The notes under the pieces were generated by a model. It had not been told where the DNA came from. It did not search any database and was given only the letters and a program-made list of their open reading frames with translations. Shown here piece by piece: positions 11,629 through 24,623 of a stretch of 64,000 bases of DNA (its first letter is position 1; each line of letters begins with the position of its first letter). The DNA lies in assembly GCA_946807835.1 (NCBI GenBank), contig OX327702.1, forward strand, positions 12,400,001 to 12,464,000, given 5' to 3'. Made by a program: the position numbers and the translations under genes. Origin of the DNA: Ailanthus altissimus (taxonomy: Eukaryota; Streptophyta; Magnoliopsida; Sapindales; Simaroubaceae).

Positions 11629-12808
11629 TGAAGGATGACCCGAGCTGCCCGGGTTAGAATAGAGTTTCCAGTTTTGAATGAATTAAAACTAAAATTGGCA
11701 GACCCCTGTTCCCCCTATAGAAAATCCCCCTTTGGACCTAAGGCCTCAAAGCCCAATAAAGGCCGGCCCTCGAGAGCCCAGTCAGATGTTTCCTTCAAGA
11801 ATAACTCTCATCAAGGCCCATCATTACTTGAGGAACGAGTTCAATTCGAAGACAGATCCAAGGTAGTGGCCAACAGGCCTGGTCCTGACAGAGCTAGACA
11901 TCGAAGAACCAGCTCAAACACAAAAGAACCTGATTAATAATTTGAAACACCTGTTCGATCAGGCTAACCCGAATACAACACAGTTGCCATCTACGTACTA
12001 ATCAGATCGGTTTGTCCCAATGCCTGCGTAGTCAGCAAAGAAACCAGGTCAACTATCTATCGGATGGACCGATCAAGTATAGTCAGTAAAATCAGTAGAA
12101 GGCTCGCTCTTAAGAAGATCTCAGATCACGACTGAGCTGATGAGGGTGATGCTGCCAGAAATCTGACCCGAACTACTTGAATCTAGCCTCACACTTAAGC
12201 AAAACCATCAACGAAGACAGACCTAAGGAATATACTTAACACATCAAAAGGGTACTTGAAATGCAAGAAAGCAAGGTCAGGAGATCTGCTGAAAGATATT
12301 TAGAGTGTGTCAGACGCACAGCAGGAGGATATTTGGCGTGTGACAAACACACAGTAAGAGGATATTCGATGTGATTCAGAAGCAGAGCAGGGACAAAAAA
12401 CCCAAAAAGGTCCTCTAAAGACTGGCGCTATAAGAAGAAAAAATGAAGATATTGAAATGGATAATGCCCAGAAGAATAAAAAAAAATAAATTGCCCAAAA
12501 AGAAAGAGGTTCCTTTCTTTTCCTTTGAGACACATTTTCTCTTTTTATTCCATTTTTCACCATCTTCTTGTTAAATCAGAAAAGGCCCTTTTTGACTTAA
12601 GTATCGGAGTGTCTTCGTCGAAACCCACCCCAACGAGACTGTCATCATGCTTTGTGTCTATATTTTTGCAAGTTTTTCATAGCTCGTAGCAAAGAGAAAA
12701 TCCTAGCCCATGCTAATCACTCCCATCAGGACGAGGCCTAAGTTTTGTTCCCGCTCACAAACAAATTTAAGGCTCGTTGGCCTGAGAAACTATTTTTTCA
12801 AGTCAACA
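11629..12808 (+). repeat. Probable 3' LTR of a Tat-like Ty3/gypsy element
   Basis: It follows a purine tract and contains the block GACTTAAGTATCGGAGTGTC at about 12595-12615, a sequence type I associate with LTRs of Tat/LARD elements. The ends are guesses: it may start TGAAGGATG (11629) or TGACCCGAG (11635) and end AAGTCAACA (12808). The partner LTR is not in the window. A short basic ORF at 11635-11937 has no recognisable motif and is not called. Confidence 0.35.
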
Positions 12809-12828
12809 ATACTATTTTTTATGTGACA

Positions 12829-15800
12829 TGTGTTGGACACTTGTCTTAATAGATTAATTAAATAATTAATGTAATATCCAATCCCTATTAGTAGTATTGG
12901 CGCCTAGATTTCGGTATAGAACAAATAAGACACCGTAGGGTTACTCGATTTTAACCCTATTAGAAATATTTTCTTTATAGTGCACGTGAGAGATATCAGA
13001 CCTAATTTGGTAATTTCACACTTGATCGGTGCGCCGGACGACCCTAGAATATTTTTAGAATTTTTCTCTATTGGTTTGGAAAAGAAAATTTTAATTTACT
13101 ACATGAATTTCCATTTAAGGATTATGAATGGAACAAGCCTTTGTTGAGAAACATAATCCATATATTAGAGAATTGACCAATTAGAAGAAATCTCATGGAT
13201 TGCCAAGTTGGAAGTTCTAGTTAGTTCTTTGAACTATTCTAACTAAATAGTTACAAATGAACTAATTACATAATTAGTTTTTAACTAATGGCAAATTAGA
13301 AGTTTTAAGTCAGTTGAAGGGCAAAATGGTAAATTGAGGGAGCACTATATATATGTTAGAAGTGTGTAGAAATTTGAAGAGAGATCAAACCAACACTTAG
13401 CCAAAAAAAGAGAGAAATTCGAGCTTCAAAGGCGGTGCTGCTACAGTGACTATTCAAGTTTTTTTTTCATGATTTTTCATGTGTAATCAAGCCAAATTAA
13501 GGTTACAAACCAATCCCTAAGCTCAATTGAAGTCTCTATTAGTGGAAATTCAAGAAAAAGAGGTAAGAAAAGCATCTTTTATAAGTTTGATAAGTGAGAA
13601 TTCAAGAATGTGTTAATTGATGTTCTTATGTGTATTCTTGGCTTAGATTGAGTTAAATTCTAGTTTGGAGCTTGAAGGAGTCATCAATTTAAAGAAATTG
13701 GCAAGGTGAGAATTAGGGTTTTTGGTGATTTTGTTGTAGAGATTTCAATTGATTGTAATTAGGGCTTTAGAATGAAATTGGCATGATTTTGTTGTAATTG
13801 GAACAAGAAATTGAGAAAAGGAATGTGTTGGAACCTAGGGTGAAATTCTGCCACTTTAGGGAAGTTAGGAATTGAGTGGTGTTTTGATTGAATTGTTGTG
13901 TGTAAATGATGCATTTTGTGAATGGAATGTATATGGTTGATGAAAAACCCAAAAATGAAGAAAATGGGACATAATTGTCCATGTTGGAAAGGTGAAGGGC
14001 AAGTATGTCCAATCAAATGATAAGGTGTTCAATAATTTTCAGAGCGCCGGATGGTGAGTTAGTTTCGATTATGGTCCCGTAACTAAAATCGGGAAGTAGT
14101 TTACCTCCGGGCTTTGTATGCCGATTAGGGCATTTAGTAGTTAAATGAGATTCTAGTGTTCGATTTGGTTCTAAATGTCATTTATGGCGCGTAGGTGAGG
14201 ATAACCGAGAGCGTTAACAGGAGCAGGAATCGGGAGCGAAATTGAGCGCGGAGCGGTAGTGAGTGGAAATCTGCCATTTCTTTTACTTTTCGGTTATTAT
14301 GTTTTCGCACAATGACTATGTATGTTTTATGAGCTTTCGATGCATAAACATGATTTATGATCTTGATATATTCATAGACATGCTTTTACATGATAGATTG
14401 TGAAATAGTTTTAAAATTTCTGCATTTGTTTTAAAGCCATTGATACCCTCAGATTATAGTGGTGATGATTGTATTAGACCCGGCCGGTATATCCCGTGCA
14501 CATGGGCAGGTCTTGGGGGTGTGTCACTAACTCCGGGAAGTCGGGATGTCGTGTCATGTGAGTCACTCTATGTGTACGGGATATTGTCTCGCTATATGCA
14601 TGCGATGTAGGATTCCGCTGCGTAGCCAGTGAGATGTCTTGAGATGTCACTGTGGGTGCTGCTAGTTGAGGTGCCCCGTGACCTACTCACGTATGCGGTG
14701 CTAGTTGAGTCACTGCGTGGGTATAGAGCTTTAGGGTTACCATTGGTACAATTTAGAAAGAAAATGGCCGAGCGAGGATTTTACTAGTTTTCGATTTACC
14801 GATAGCATTTATGCATTTTATATGCACACAGTAGTTATTATGTTATACAGATTCTGAATATAGTTTTTCAAAGATGTAGATAAAACCCGCTCGGCAAGAT
14901 TTCATTAGCATATGATATTAGAAACCGTTTTACAATTTTACATCTGTTTTAGAAGCATAAATTCTGCATGTACTTTAGAAATTGCTATCTTTGTATAATA
15001 TTCTAGTAATTGAATTCTCATTTACACTCACTGAGCTTCTTTAGCTCACTCGTTTTATGTTTTATGTTTTAAACCCCTTTCCAGGTGCAGGTCTCGGAAC
15101 GCAAGCTGTTGATTCTCCTATCGCCGAGTAGTGGGCCGAATCCAAAGATAATTTTTGTACATGTAAATGTGCTAATAGCACTCTTTACTTTATGCATAAT
15201 AGTTGTAGGCATGTATATTTGTAAGTATGTGTTGAATCAAGAAGAAGAGATTTCCAGTTTATGAAGATCGTTTTTACTTTTTATGATTATGCTTGTTTTA
15301 TGATTTACACGAAATAATTGAGTTGTGTTGGATTTGATTTGAAAAGGACCGGAGGTCCGAATTGGTAGAATTGAGATGTGTTGGAATTAGAAGTGAAATT
15401 TCTTTGCAGGTTTATGTGGATTTTCCGAAAAACAGGGGAAACTCTGTCCGTTTGTTTTTAAAACTAAAAAGTTGTTTTCATGTATATTACTAGATCTTCT
15501 TAGTAGTAACAATAATAGAAAAAGGGGTTCGCCTCGCGGAATTTCTTAACTTATCCAATTAGGTTCGGAGGAATTTCCGTCGGGGTGCCCGGCAGGGCCG
15601 CTGGGATTTATAGTAGAGGGTCTCGGGTCGGGTCCTGTCAATTAAAGTTTATTTTTTTATCTTACATTGTTAAGACAAAACATGTATTTTAATATATTAT
15701 TTTAAATGGTGCTTGGGCCATTAAGAGAATATTTGTCTTGGTTTGATTTGTTTATTTAAAAATATTTACATTGAAATGCTTTTAATACTTATTAAAGTAG

Positions 15801-16440
15801 TCAAACAAGAAAAATATTTTATTTTATTAATTTTTAAGAGACAAAATTCGGCCAAGGATTTATTTAATGAAATAAATATTATTTTATTATTTATTAATTC
15901 ATTTGAAATACTATTGTCCAATTAAATAAAAGAATAGGCTTTTAGAATAATTCTTTTATGAAAAAGAAAGGTAAAGACGTGTATTTTTTACTTGAGTAAA
16001 AAATTGCATAAAGGTTATGTAATGTATAGAATAAAATTCGGCCAAGCATCCCTTTTACTCTTTGAAAGACATTCAAACAAAAGGAAATTACTTCTCATTC
16101 TTCTTTCAAGTGAGACTCGGTAGAAAAAAAAAAGGTAAAAGAGTTTTGTTTCAAGAGTGACAATAAGAGATTTTATTTTGCTTAAAGAGTTTAAGCACAA
16201 GAACAAAAATCTTACACCATAATTAAATTTACCATTCTAACTTCTCTAATCCCATCAAGTGTTGGAGATTAGAATTGTTCAAAGAATCTCTTCAAAGTGA
16301 GCTCTATGAAGTTTTATCATCACCGAATCGTCGGCAAAGGTATGTTTTGAATTACCCTAATATTTTGGTTCGGTTTAAATTGATGTGTTTATCATATTGA
16401 GAAATTTGATTTCTTAATTCCGCTGCAAAGTTTGTACGTA
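12829..16440 (+). mobile_element. Possible solo LTR split by the inserted solo LTR A
   Basis: With solo LTR A and one ATTAA removed, 12829-12869 plus 15646-16440 form an 836-bp unit starting TGTGTTGGACAC and ending after TTCCGCTGCAAAG, the kind of 3' end seen in copia LTRs. TGACA stands on both sides (12824-12828, 16441-16445) as a possible target duplication. The last two bases are TA, not CA, so the boundaries are uncertain. Confidence 0.4.
12870..15640 (+). mobile_element. Solo LTR A, 2.77-kb family
   Basis: A 2771-bp unit starts TGTAATATCCAATCCC and ends GGTCCTGTCA. It is flanked by a perfect 5-bp duplication ATTAA (12865-12869, 15641-15645), with no internal domain, primer site or second LTR. 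A close relative lies at 26730-29510 with its own target duplication, so the two are independent insertions and not the LTR pair of one element. The TGTAATATCC start and length suit Ty3/gypsy, but superfamily cannot be proven without coding sequence. Short open frames inside have no recognisable product. Confidence 0.93.
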
Positions 16441-16445
16441 TGACA

Positions 16446-18223
16446 TATTTATTATATTATGAAGAACACATTTCACATAGAATCACCATAAAATAATAGC
16501 ACTCAATAAAAATTAAGTCATACCTCAAAGGTATTGATGATAATATCCCTTAAATTTGGCTTGGGTTTGGGGATAAGTTGATTTCTCCATACCCACCCCC
16601 TAAATACTCATTTAAAAATAAATTAAAAAAACTCTAGTATGGTAAAAAAATCACTTATTTCTCCAAATCAAAATTTGTTATGTTCTAAATTCGGAGATAT
16701 AAAATTTATTTACACTATATTTTTAAAAATTTGATTCTTATTCATATTTTTTTTAATTATATTTAATATTTGACGCTTGCTTCCAAATTGATTGAACTTG
16801 TTTGTTGAGAAAGAAAAAAAAGATGAAGAGAAACAAATAAAAGAGATAAATAATTTTATTAGTATTTTTTGTTTCTTAGTCATCACTTATTTAACTTAAA
16901 TTTTTTATATTTTATGTTATAGGTTTGCGAGCAATCTTTATAGAGACTTGATTTTTGAATTATAAATAAAGTATGATAATTTATGTATTAAAGTTCAAAT
17001 AAACCTTTGATTTGTATGATTTTTGAATTTTAATTCATATTATTGATTGTTAAAATTATTAGTTAAAGACTTGAAGATTTGGTGTAGTTTATATTTTTAT
17101 GTAATGTTTATAATTTGTTTTGGTCTATTATAATTATACAGGGGTGAAAGATTATTTCACAAAATTAAATCGGTACAAATAAAAAAATATTTATAAAAAA
17201 AAGAATTCAAATATTGGATACCAATAAGGATTCTAATCTCTATTTGAAAATTCATTACTTCAAACTTGTATTTTATATATAAATATATAATGGATATAAA
17301 AATTCTTGCACCATTAAAATTGCACCCCTAATTACAAACAATTAACAATTAATATAAGTAATTTGTAATTTTTCCTTGATGATAAAAAAAATCATTTTTT
17401 TTTTAGCATACAACACACACCTCCTCTATAATATACACACACTCCTTCCCATTCCACAACATGCAACATTGAACTCCAAACTTAATAAGCATCAAAGGAA
17501 GGGCTAGTCAATTCGACTAACACTCTCAGCATGATAAAAAAAAAAAACTTAATAATACTAAATCAAAACAAATGTCTTGCCCCAATTCATGTTCACTTGT
17601 CGGAAATATTCTCCTGCATGCATGCTCGTAAAAATTATACAAGGAATGTGGTATAATTTCACTTATACAAAAATACTGGCATGGTTTTGTGGTGCATTTT
17701 AAATACTGCTCAAATTATAAATTAAATAAACCATACAATGCAGCAATTTCATTCATCGTATAGTTAATTACGTAGTTTATTAAGTTATTTATCTATATAA
17801 ATATTATATATATTTCTTAAATGAATTCACTCATATCTTTAAAGTTTAGTTCTTTTTTTAAAATAACTTTTAATGTTCAGTTATAATATAGTCCGATTCA
17901 TATACGTAATACTTGATCAATCATTTAAGAATTGTCTTTAAAATTCTAAAACTTATAATAGAATATAATTGACTTCATGGAACATGTAATTTGAAGCACG
18001 CAAATATCATTTTAACCTTAGAAGGTAGAGTGCATGAATTTCAGGAGTGTTATCCCCTCAATGATGTGTTGGAATAAATTATAAAGTAATAAACTCTTTG
18101 TGACATCGGATTTTGGAGGAAAAAATAATCTATCATACCGATTTTAATCTTGAAATAAATATATAAGTATGAATTTTTCCTTAAAATGAATTTTGGAATA
18201 TAATTGTTGCATTTTTGTTAATT
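16446..18223. other. AT-rich intergenic DNA
   Basis: No coding sequence found. It contains homopolymer and AT tracts, an AC-rich patch near 17410-17460, and a weak pair of short inverted termini (GGGGTG at about 17143, CACCCC at about 17325). I see no clear element boundaries. Confidence 0.5.
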
Positions 18224-18228
18224 GTTAT

Positions 18229-19250
18229 TGTTAGACATATAATGTTATTTATGCCCTTAAAATATGTGAAATAATATTATATTAGATTAATAAAGTTTAT
18301 TCATATATATAATTGAGCATATATTGATAAGCTCATATTTATAAAGTATGTGATCTATGTATTAAACATATGATGCTAATACAGAGGATATAGATCACAA
18401 GTTCTTTATAAATTAAATCATGTTCACAACCATTAATGAAAAGAGCATTTCATTATGTAAGGTTGTAATTTTTCTGCTTCTTATAGTGGATGATTTACCT
18501 TGATCATCGAAGTAGAGACTTCGAGTAAACAAACTAGCGTATATGATACATTGAACAGGACTACTGTAAATTTTGATCTGGTTAACTAAATATTATAGAT
18601 CTTAATTCACAAAAGCTTTAATAAGCTTGATTGATCATAATCCTGAGCAAGTAATGAACTTACATTCATGCGTTGTATCTTTTAAGTTATCACGGAGTGA
18701 GATCTATATGAACGGTCAAAACCTCGATAGTTTGGAGATATAATTTTATTAGTTGTAGGAATATATATTTGTAAGATGAAATCTAATAATTAATGTCCAC
18801 CTAGGATGTTTGCAGTACTTGATCATTAGAATCTGTCTCTCTACTAGTTCAAATCCTAATCAAACTCTAATTTCCTAATCCTAATCAAATTCTAAATACC
18901 CAAGGAAGATCTTTATATATATAGAAGGTATGTAATAAGAAAAAAAAACTACAACCATATAGAGAAAAATTCTTTTACGTATTCTTACGTGGGAAAAGAA
19001 TTTAATTAATACCATTATCTCATATTTGGGTATTAGTGGTTTTAGAGATTAAGAAAGATTCACACGTCAACATGCGTTGAGTTTAAAGATTGAGGATAGT
19101 AGATAAGATTGCAGCCAGTCAATTCAAGATCTACTATAGCAAGGAATTAAGGTAATCTTCTATCCCTATACATGTAATTATGAACAAAACGATCTGACTT
19201 CCGCTGCGTTTATTTTTATTAACAGAAAAAATTTTATTTAACAACCTACA
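18229..19250 (+). repeat. 5' LTR of copia 2, with internal deletion
   Basis: Matches 24624-26086 except for about 442 bp, equivalent to 25232-25673, missing after position 18836. Length is 1022 bp against 1463 bp. It ends TTCCGCTGCGTT...AACAACCTACA. Confidence 0.9.
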
Positions 19251-19252
19251 AC

Positions 19253-19267
19253 TGGTATCAAAGCCGC
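19253..19267 (+). other. Primer binding site of copia 2
   Basis: TGGTATCAAAGCCGC begins two bases after the LTR; it is complementary to a methionine-type tRNA 3' end. Confidence 0.9.
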
Positions 19268-21063
19268 ATTGTTTCATATTACATGTATAATTTATTTTGT
19301 ATATGGTAGTAATTGTTTATTGTGGCACCAATTGCATACTAATCTATATTGTTAATTTTATTAGTTATGTGATGAATGGTTATGCCCAATAATTCATAGT
19401 TAAATATTTATTTGTATTTTTTTCTTGAAATTGTAACAAAAGGGGGTGATAAAATTGTATCACAGTTTTCTCTCTTGATTAGGTTAATTTTTGGTGATTC
19501 TTTAGATTTCTTTGTAAGCCAAATAAATGGCTTAGGGCTTTTATTTGTAATCTAAAGATGTATTTTATTATTTTGGTTGTAGTAATAAAAAAGGAGAAGA
19601 AAAACGTAAAAAAAAAAAGGCAAAGAATGGGAGGAGGTGTGGGTGGCGGAAAATGGGAAAGATGATGTTTATTTGGAAAATACCATTCAGACCCCCTCAT
19701 TTTTAATTAATTCTAATATAGTTAAGATATTTTATGTATATTACAAATTGATCCTTATAAGTTTGTAAATTATACAAATAGATCCTAACATAATTATTTT
19801 ATTTCACTTAGCCCCCTCAGATGTTGGGTAATTAAAATTGACTAGATAACTTTTAGATATTTATAAATAGGTCCTAAATTTAACCCAAATTTGTTTTTGG
19901 ATTAATTTTGGGTATTTGTAAATTTAAAGTTGGTCCAAACTTCTTTTAATCTTGGTTCATTTTTATAAAATTTTATTTAGACTATTTTAGTAAAATTACT
20001 AAGTCTAAAAATATTTTCATTTAAATTTTTAAGAAGGTCCAAAGACATTTTAAGCCTAAAATAAGTCCAATTTATTTTAAAAATAAGTGAACCAAAGAAA
20101 ATTAAGAGGTCCAAAATTCAAGCCTATAAAAGGAGACAAGTAAGAAGAGGTAACATTATGGAAGAGCCCAAGTTGACTTCAAGAATGACTTTAAAGAATT
20201 TAGGCTTAGTGTTTAATATTTTTCTTCCTAAGAAAAGCCATGAATTTAGGCTTATTTATTTATCTAGTTAATTGATTGGATGAATAATATGTCATATAGA
20301 TTAAGGGTGCCACATTCACATGTTCATGCATAAAATATATCATATTGTATGACATTAATGTTTTAATAAGATTAGGATAAGATTATTGTCATAATTTTAA
20401 TATTATATTAATTTATTATTTGACGTGGCCTTATTAATTATTTTATGAAAATAAAATTAGATATTAATGAGTAGAACGTCAATTTATAAATTAATTAAAA
20501 ACTCTAAGAATTAAAATATTGAGTGAGAGAGGGCTTTAAGCATAAAGCTTAAGGCCTCCATTATTAGTCTTATAGTAAGGTAGATTAATGTTTTTCCTCA
20601 AATCTTATGAGCTCCCTACGGAGGGTATTAATTAGAACTGATTACTATATAGGACTTCCATAAAGGATAAGATCTAATATAAGACTCATGCGAAACTGAC
20701 TACCTTACGGTGGCTTTTTTAATTGGAAAATATTAAAAGATTGAAATAATGGTTATGCACTCAACTTAAGTTGGTTGATATCCTCCCTACGGAGTTCTTG
20801 TCAATTAAATCTAAGAGCTAAAGAATCGGTAGTTTATTATTATTTTATATGAGATATCGAGATAATAATAATAAATTAGTATGGTATTAGTTTGATTTAT
20901 GACGGATACGACCACCCTCGGAGGCGTATTTTGAATGAAAATTAGATTACCGATGCATACTGTAGTTAAAGAGTTCTACATAAATGTATTTTATGTATTC
21001 ATGCAAAAGTTACACATGCTTTTAGATAATGTATACTCATGTATGAATTTATATTTCAGAATC
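19268..21063 (+). other. Long leader of copia 2 with four hairpin motifs
   Basis: About 1.8 kb without a recognisable ORF separates the primer site from gag. Near its end, four short self-complementary motifs of CTCCCTACGGAG type occur at about 20612, 20701, 20782 and 20912. The layout resembles the fourfold leader motif of copia 1 and 3, although the motif sequence is different. Confidence 0.7.
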
Positions 21064-21627
21064 ATGTCTTTATTCAGCCCACTAGCATCCATCCTTAATC
21101 AAAACAAGTTAACCAAGAATAATTATGTGGATTGGGAAAAGAACTTAGATATTGAACTCACAGTTGAAAAGCACAATTATGTCCTGACTGATAAATGCAC
21201 TCAAAGACCTAATGAAAATACACCTCAAGATGAAATAGATGCTTATAATAGGCAATGTACTAAGGGCCCATCTTCATCTTTTAGTCTCAATCCTAGAGGA
21301 AAGAGTAGTAAGAAGAAGCAAAAGAATAAGCCAAATGAAGCATCTAATTCAGAGTTTGTGCAAATTCATAAAAAGGTAGTAAGGCCCAAAGGAAATTATT
21401 TTCAATGTGGCATTAAAGGGCATTGGAAGAGAAACTGTCATTTAGTTAAGTTTTCAATAACTAAAAGGATAGTTTCACCTTCTGGTAAAATTCTTTTCAT
21501 TGAGACATGCTTAATGGTTGATTCTACTGATTCCTACATAGTAGATTCTGGAGCCACTAATCATATTTGCAATTATTGCAAAGGTTCTAGGAAACCAAAT
21601 AACTCAAGGAATGGGAGATCGGTCTAA
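21064..21627 (+). pseudogene. copia 2 gag-protease remnant
   Basis: The ATG at 21064 starts MSLFSPLASILNQNKL, a copia gag N-terminus (NNYVDWEKNLDI). After about 65 residues the capsid jumps to a basic C-terminal segment, so most of the capsid is deleted without frame loss (join near 21255). A zinc knuckle follows as YFQCGIKGHWKRNC: the first of its CCHC cysteines is tyrosine. The protease motif DSGATNHIC is intact at 21544-21570. The frame stops at 21627. An upstream in-frame ATG at 20935 exists but precedes the homologous start. Confidence 0.85.
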
Positions 21628-22755
21628 GGCTAGGAAATGGCGCAACTGTTGTAGCTAAGGCAGTGGGAGTTGTTCAACTTTATTTTGATGATTTTAGGAC
21701 TTTAGTATTAGATGATTGTTTATTGGTGCCAAAACTCAAACGTAATTTGATTTCAGTTAGTTATTTAAATAAATTTAGTTATTCTGTTATTTTTGACTCA
21801 ACTGTGGTGATAAAAAAAAAGTTTTAATATATTTCGGTACACTAGTTAACAATCTATACTGTATATATCATAAAATCAACTTACTGCATGACACATAATT
21901 GAATAATGAATCTAATAACCATAAGAGGGTTAAAGTGACTCCCACTAATTAACAGTATCTATGACATCTAAATCTTGATCATATTAGTCTAGATAGAATT
22001 CAAAGACTGGTCAAAGATGGACCTTTGAGTTCATTAGATATTGAACCATTACCAGTCTGTGAATCCTGTATAGAAGGTAAAATGACCAGAAGACCTTTTA
22101 AAGCTAAGATAATAGAGCTATTGAAATGTCAGAATTAATGCACTTTGACGTGTGTGGGCCCATGAGCACACAAGTTAGAGGAGGTTATGAATATTTCATC
22201 ACTTTCATTGATGATTATTTTAGATTTGGTTATGTGTACCTAATGCGCCACAAGTCTGAGGCATTTGATAAATTCAAAGAGTTTCAGGCAGAAGTGAAAA
22301 GGCAATTAGAAAAACACATAAAAGCACTTAGATCTGATCGAGGAGGTGAATACCTCTATAGTGAGTTCAGGACCTATTTGTTAGACAATAAGATATTATC
22401 CCAATTGACTGCACCAAGGTCACCCCAGCAAAATGGTGTAACAGAAAGGAGAAATAAAACTTTTCTTAAAATGGTGAGGTCAATGATGAGTTATTCAACT
22501 TTACCTATCTCATTCTGGGGCTATGCCTTAGAAATAGCCATGTATCTTCTTAACTTAATTTCATCTAAGTCAGTCCTTAAAACACCTCCGAAAATGTGGA
22601 TAGGACGTAAACCAAGTTTATGTCATATACATATATGGGGTTGTCTAGCACATGTGCTAAAAGGGAAGACAGATAAGTTGGAATCTAAGTCAAAAGTTTG
22701 TCTGTTTGTTAACTATCCTAAAGGAACAAGAAGAAGTTTTTTCTATAGTTTTTAA
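21628..22755 (+). pseudogene. copia 2 GAG-pre-integrase and integrase
   Basis: The pre-integrase segment (VVQLYFDDFRTLVLDD, LISVSYLNKF) and a zinc-binding region with VCESCIEGK are readable in broken frames over 21640-22125; the tryptophan normally seen before the HxNxxH-like part is a stop. The core at 22126-22755 is open and keeps D in FDVCGP, D in RSDRGGEY and E in NGVTERRN. So the catalytic triad survives although the protein is disconnected from gag and RT. Confidence 0.85.
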
Positions 22756-22806
22756 GATAAGAAAGTATTAATTAGCAGTAATGTAATCTTTCTTGAAAAA
22801 TATTAT

Positions 22807-24150
22807 ATGAAAGACTTTAAGTCTAGGAGTAAGATAATTCTTGATGAGTTATCTAGGAACTCTAATATTGTACTTGATAGAGTCAATGAGTTAATTCCCA
22901 ATCCAGATTATAATAACCAACCAGAGCCAGTAGTAGAACAACAACCACCGGTACTTCATCATAGTGGGAGAATTATTAGACATCCAACTAGGTACATGTT
23001 AATTGGAGAGTCACTTCAGGCAGTCTCTAATGAGCATGAACTAGATCCCACTAGTTATGATGAAGCAATGGTTGATAAAGATGCAAACCATTGGCATAAA
23101 GCTATGAAATCAAAAATGGATTCTATGTATTCCAATAAAGTCTAGAAACTTGTAGAGAAACCTGAAGGGATAAAACCCATAGGGTGTAAATAGGTCTACA
23201 AGAAAAAGAGAGGAGTAAATGAAAAGGTGAAAACCTTCAAAGCTAGGCTTGTTGCTAAAATGTACATTCAGAAAGAAGGTATCGATTATGAGGAGACCTT
23301 TTCGCTGGTAGCCATACTTAAGTCTATTAGAATTCTCTTATCCATTACAGCAAATCTTGATTATGAGATTTGGCAAATGGATGTTAAGACTACCTTTCTT
23401 AATGACAATCTTGAAGAAAGTATCTATATGATACAACCAGATGGTTTTATAGCTAAAGGCCAAGAGCACATAGTTTGTAAACTGCACAAATCTATCTATG
23501 GACTTAAACAAGCATCTAGATCATGGAATATTAGAATTAATCAGGCAATCAAATCATTTGGTTTTGATCAAAACCTTGATGAACCTTGTGTTTATAAGAA
23601 GATAGATAGGCAGTTGGTAATTTTTCTATTCCTGTATATAGATGATATACTACTCATTGAAAATAATGTAAGAGCATTATCATCAGTTATAATTTGGTTA
23701 TCTAACCAATTTGATATGAAGGACTTAAGTGAAGCTAGTTACATCTTTGGAATTAAGCTAGTACGAGATTGTAAAAATAAGATGTTAGCTTTATCTCAAG
23801 CTACAGAGGTTAAGTTTGCTATGCATGAATCTAAAAATAGATCACTTCCTTTTAGATATGGAATTGATCTATCCAAGAATCAGTGTCCCAAAACTCCTGA
23901 AGAGATAGATCATATGAGAGAAATTCCTTATGCATCAGCAATAAGAAGTCTCATATATGCAATACTATGTACTAGACCAAATATTTGTTATACAGTAGGC
24001 ATGGTTAGCAGATATCAATCTAATCTAGGACCAGAACACTGGACTACAATAAAGCATATGTTTAAGTACCTTCAGAGAATGAAAGATTATAAGCTCGTGT
24101 ATTCCAGTGAGGATCTTATACCTATTGGGTATACAGATTCAGATTTCTAA
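22807..24150 (+). pseudogene. copia 2 reverse transcriptase
   Basis: Open over 22807-23145 (linker and RT N-terminus, HWHKAMKSKMDSM) and 23227-24150; stops between the two blocks, including in WKLVEKP- and WVYKKK-like places. Motifs present are KARLVAK, MDVKTTFLN, LHKSIYGLKQASRSWN, catalytic LYIDD (intact), FGIKLVRD, CTRPNI. The frame reaches the start of RNase H (IGYTDSDF) and stops. Confidence 0.88.
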
Positions 24151-24595
24151 TCACATAAGGATGCTTGGAGAGTAACCTCAGGATATGTGTTTACTTTAAG
24201 TGGTGGAGCTATAAGTTGGAGGAGTGTAAAGTAATCATGAATCGCAGACTCTACCATGGAAACTGAATATGTAGTTGCGTCAGAAGCTGCAAAAAAAGGC
24301 TGTATGGCTCCGAAAGTTCCTTATAGAGCTTAAGATGGTACCTAGTGCTTAAATGCCTATTAGTATTTATTAAGATAATAGCAAGGGCAGTAGCACAATC
24401 TAAGGAACAGAATACTACAAGAGAAGAAAACACATTGAGAGAAAATCATGTTTGGTAAGGGAGTTTTGTGCAAAATGGTGAGGTCATAGTATCTAAGATC
24501 ACCTTAGTAGATAATCTAGTGAATCCATTCACCTAAGTCATTGTCAACAAAGAGTTTTGAAACTCATATGAATAATATTGGAGTTCAATAGTTAC
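24151..24595 (+). pseudogene. copia 2 RNase H remnant
   Basis: Fragments SGYVFTLSGGAISW and ADSTMETEYVVASEAAK mark the RNase H fold and one of its catalytic glutamates, but the region has many stops. It ends just before the purine tract and 3' LTR. Confidence 0.8.
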
Positions 24596-24610
24596 TCGAC
24601 ATGCTTTAAG

Positions 24611-24623
24611 GCAGGTGGGAGAT
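24611..24623 (+). other. Polypurine tract of copia 2
   Basis: GCAGGTGGGAGAT lies directly before the TGTTAGA start of the 3' LTR, the expected site for plus-strand priming. Confidence 0.8.

Noticed and set aside
11635..11937. A 100-residue basic plus-strand ORF
   Set aside because: It lies in LTR-like sequence, has no known motif, and its composition follows the local base content.
13759..14016. Overlapping minus-strand ORFs, also present at 27608-27892
   Set aside because: They recur because both lie at the same place in solo LTRs A and B; the two copies diverge in frame and no domain is visible.
17140..17330. A 190-bp MITE with GGGGTG...CACCCC ends
   Set aside because: Only six or seven bases of inverted repeat and an unconvincing flank match (ATTATACA against TAATTACA).
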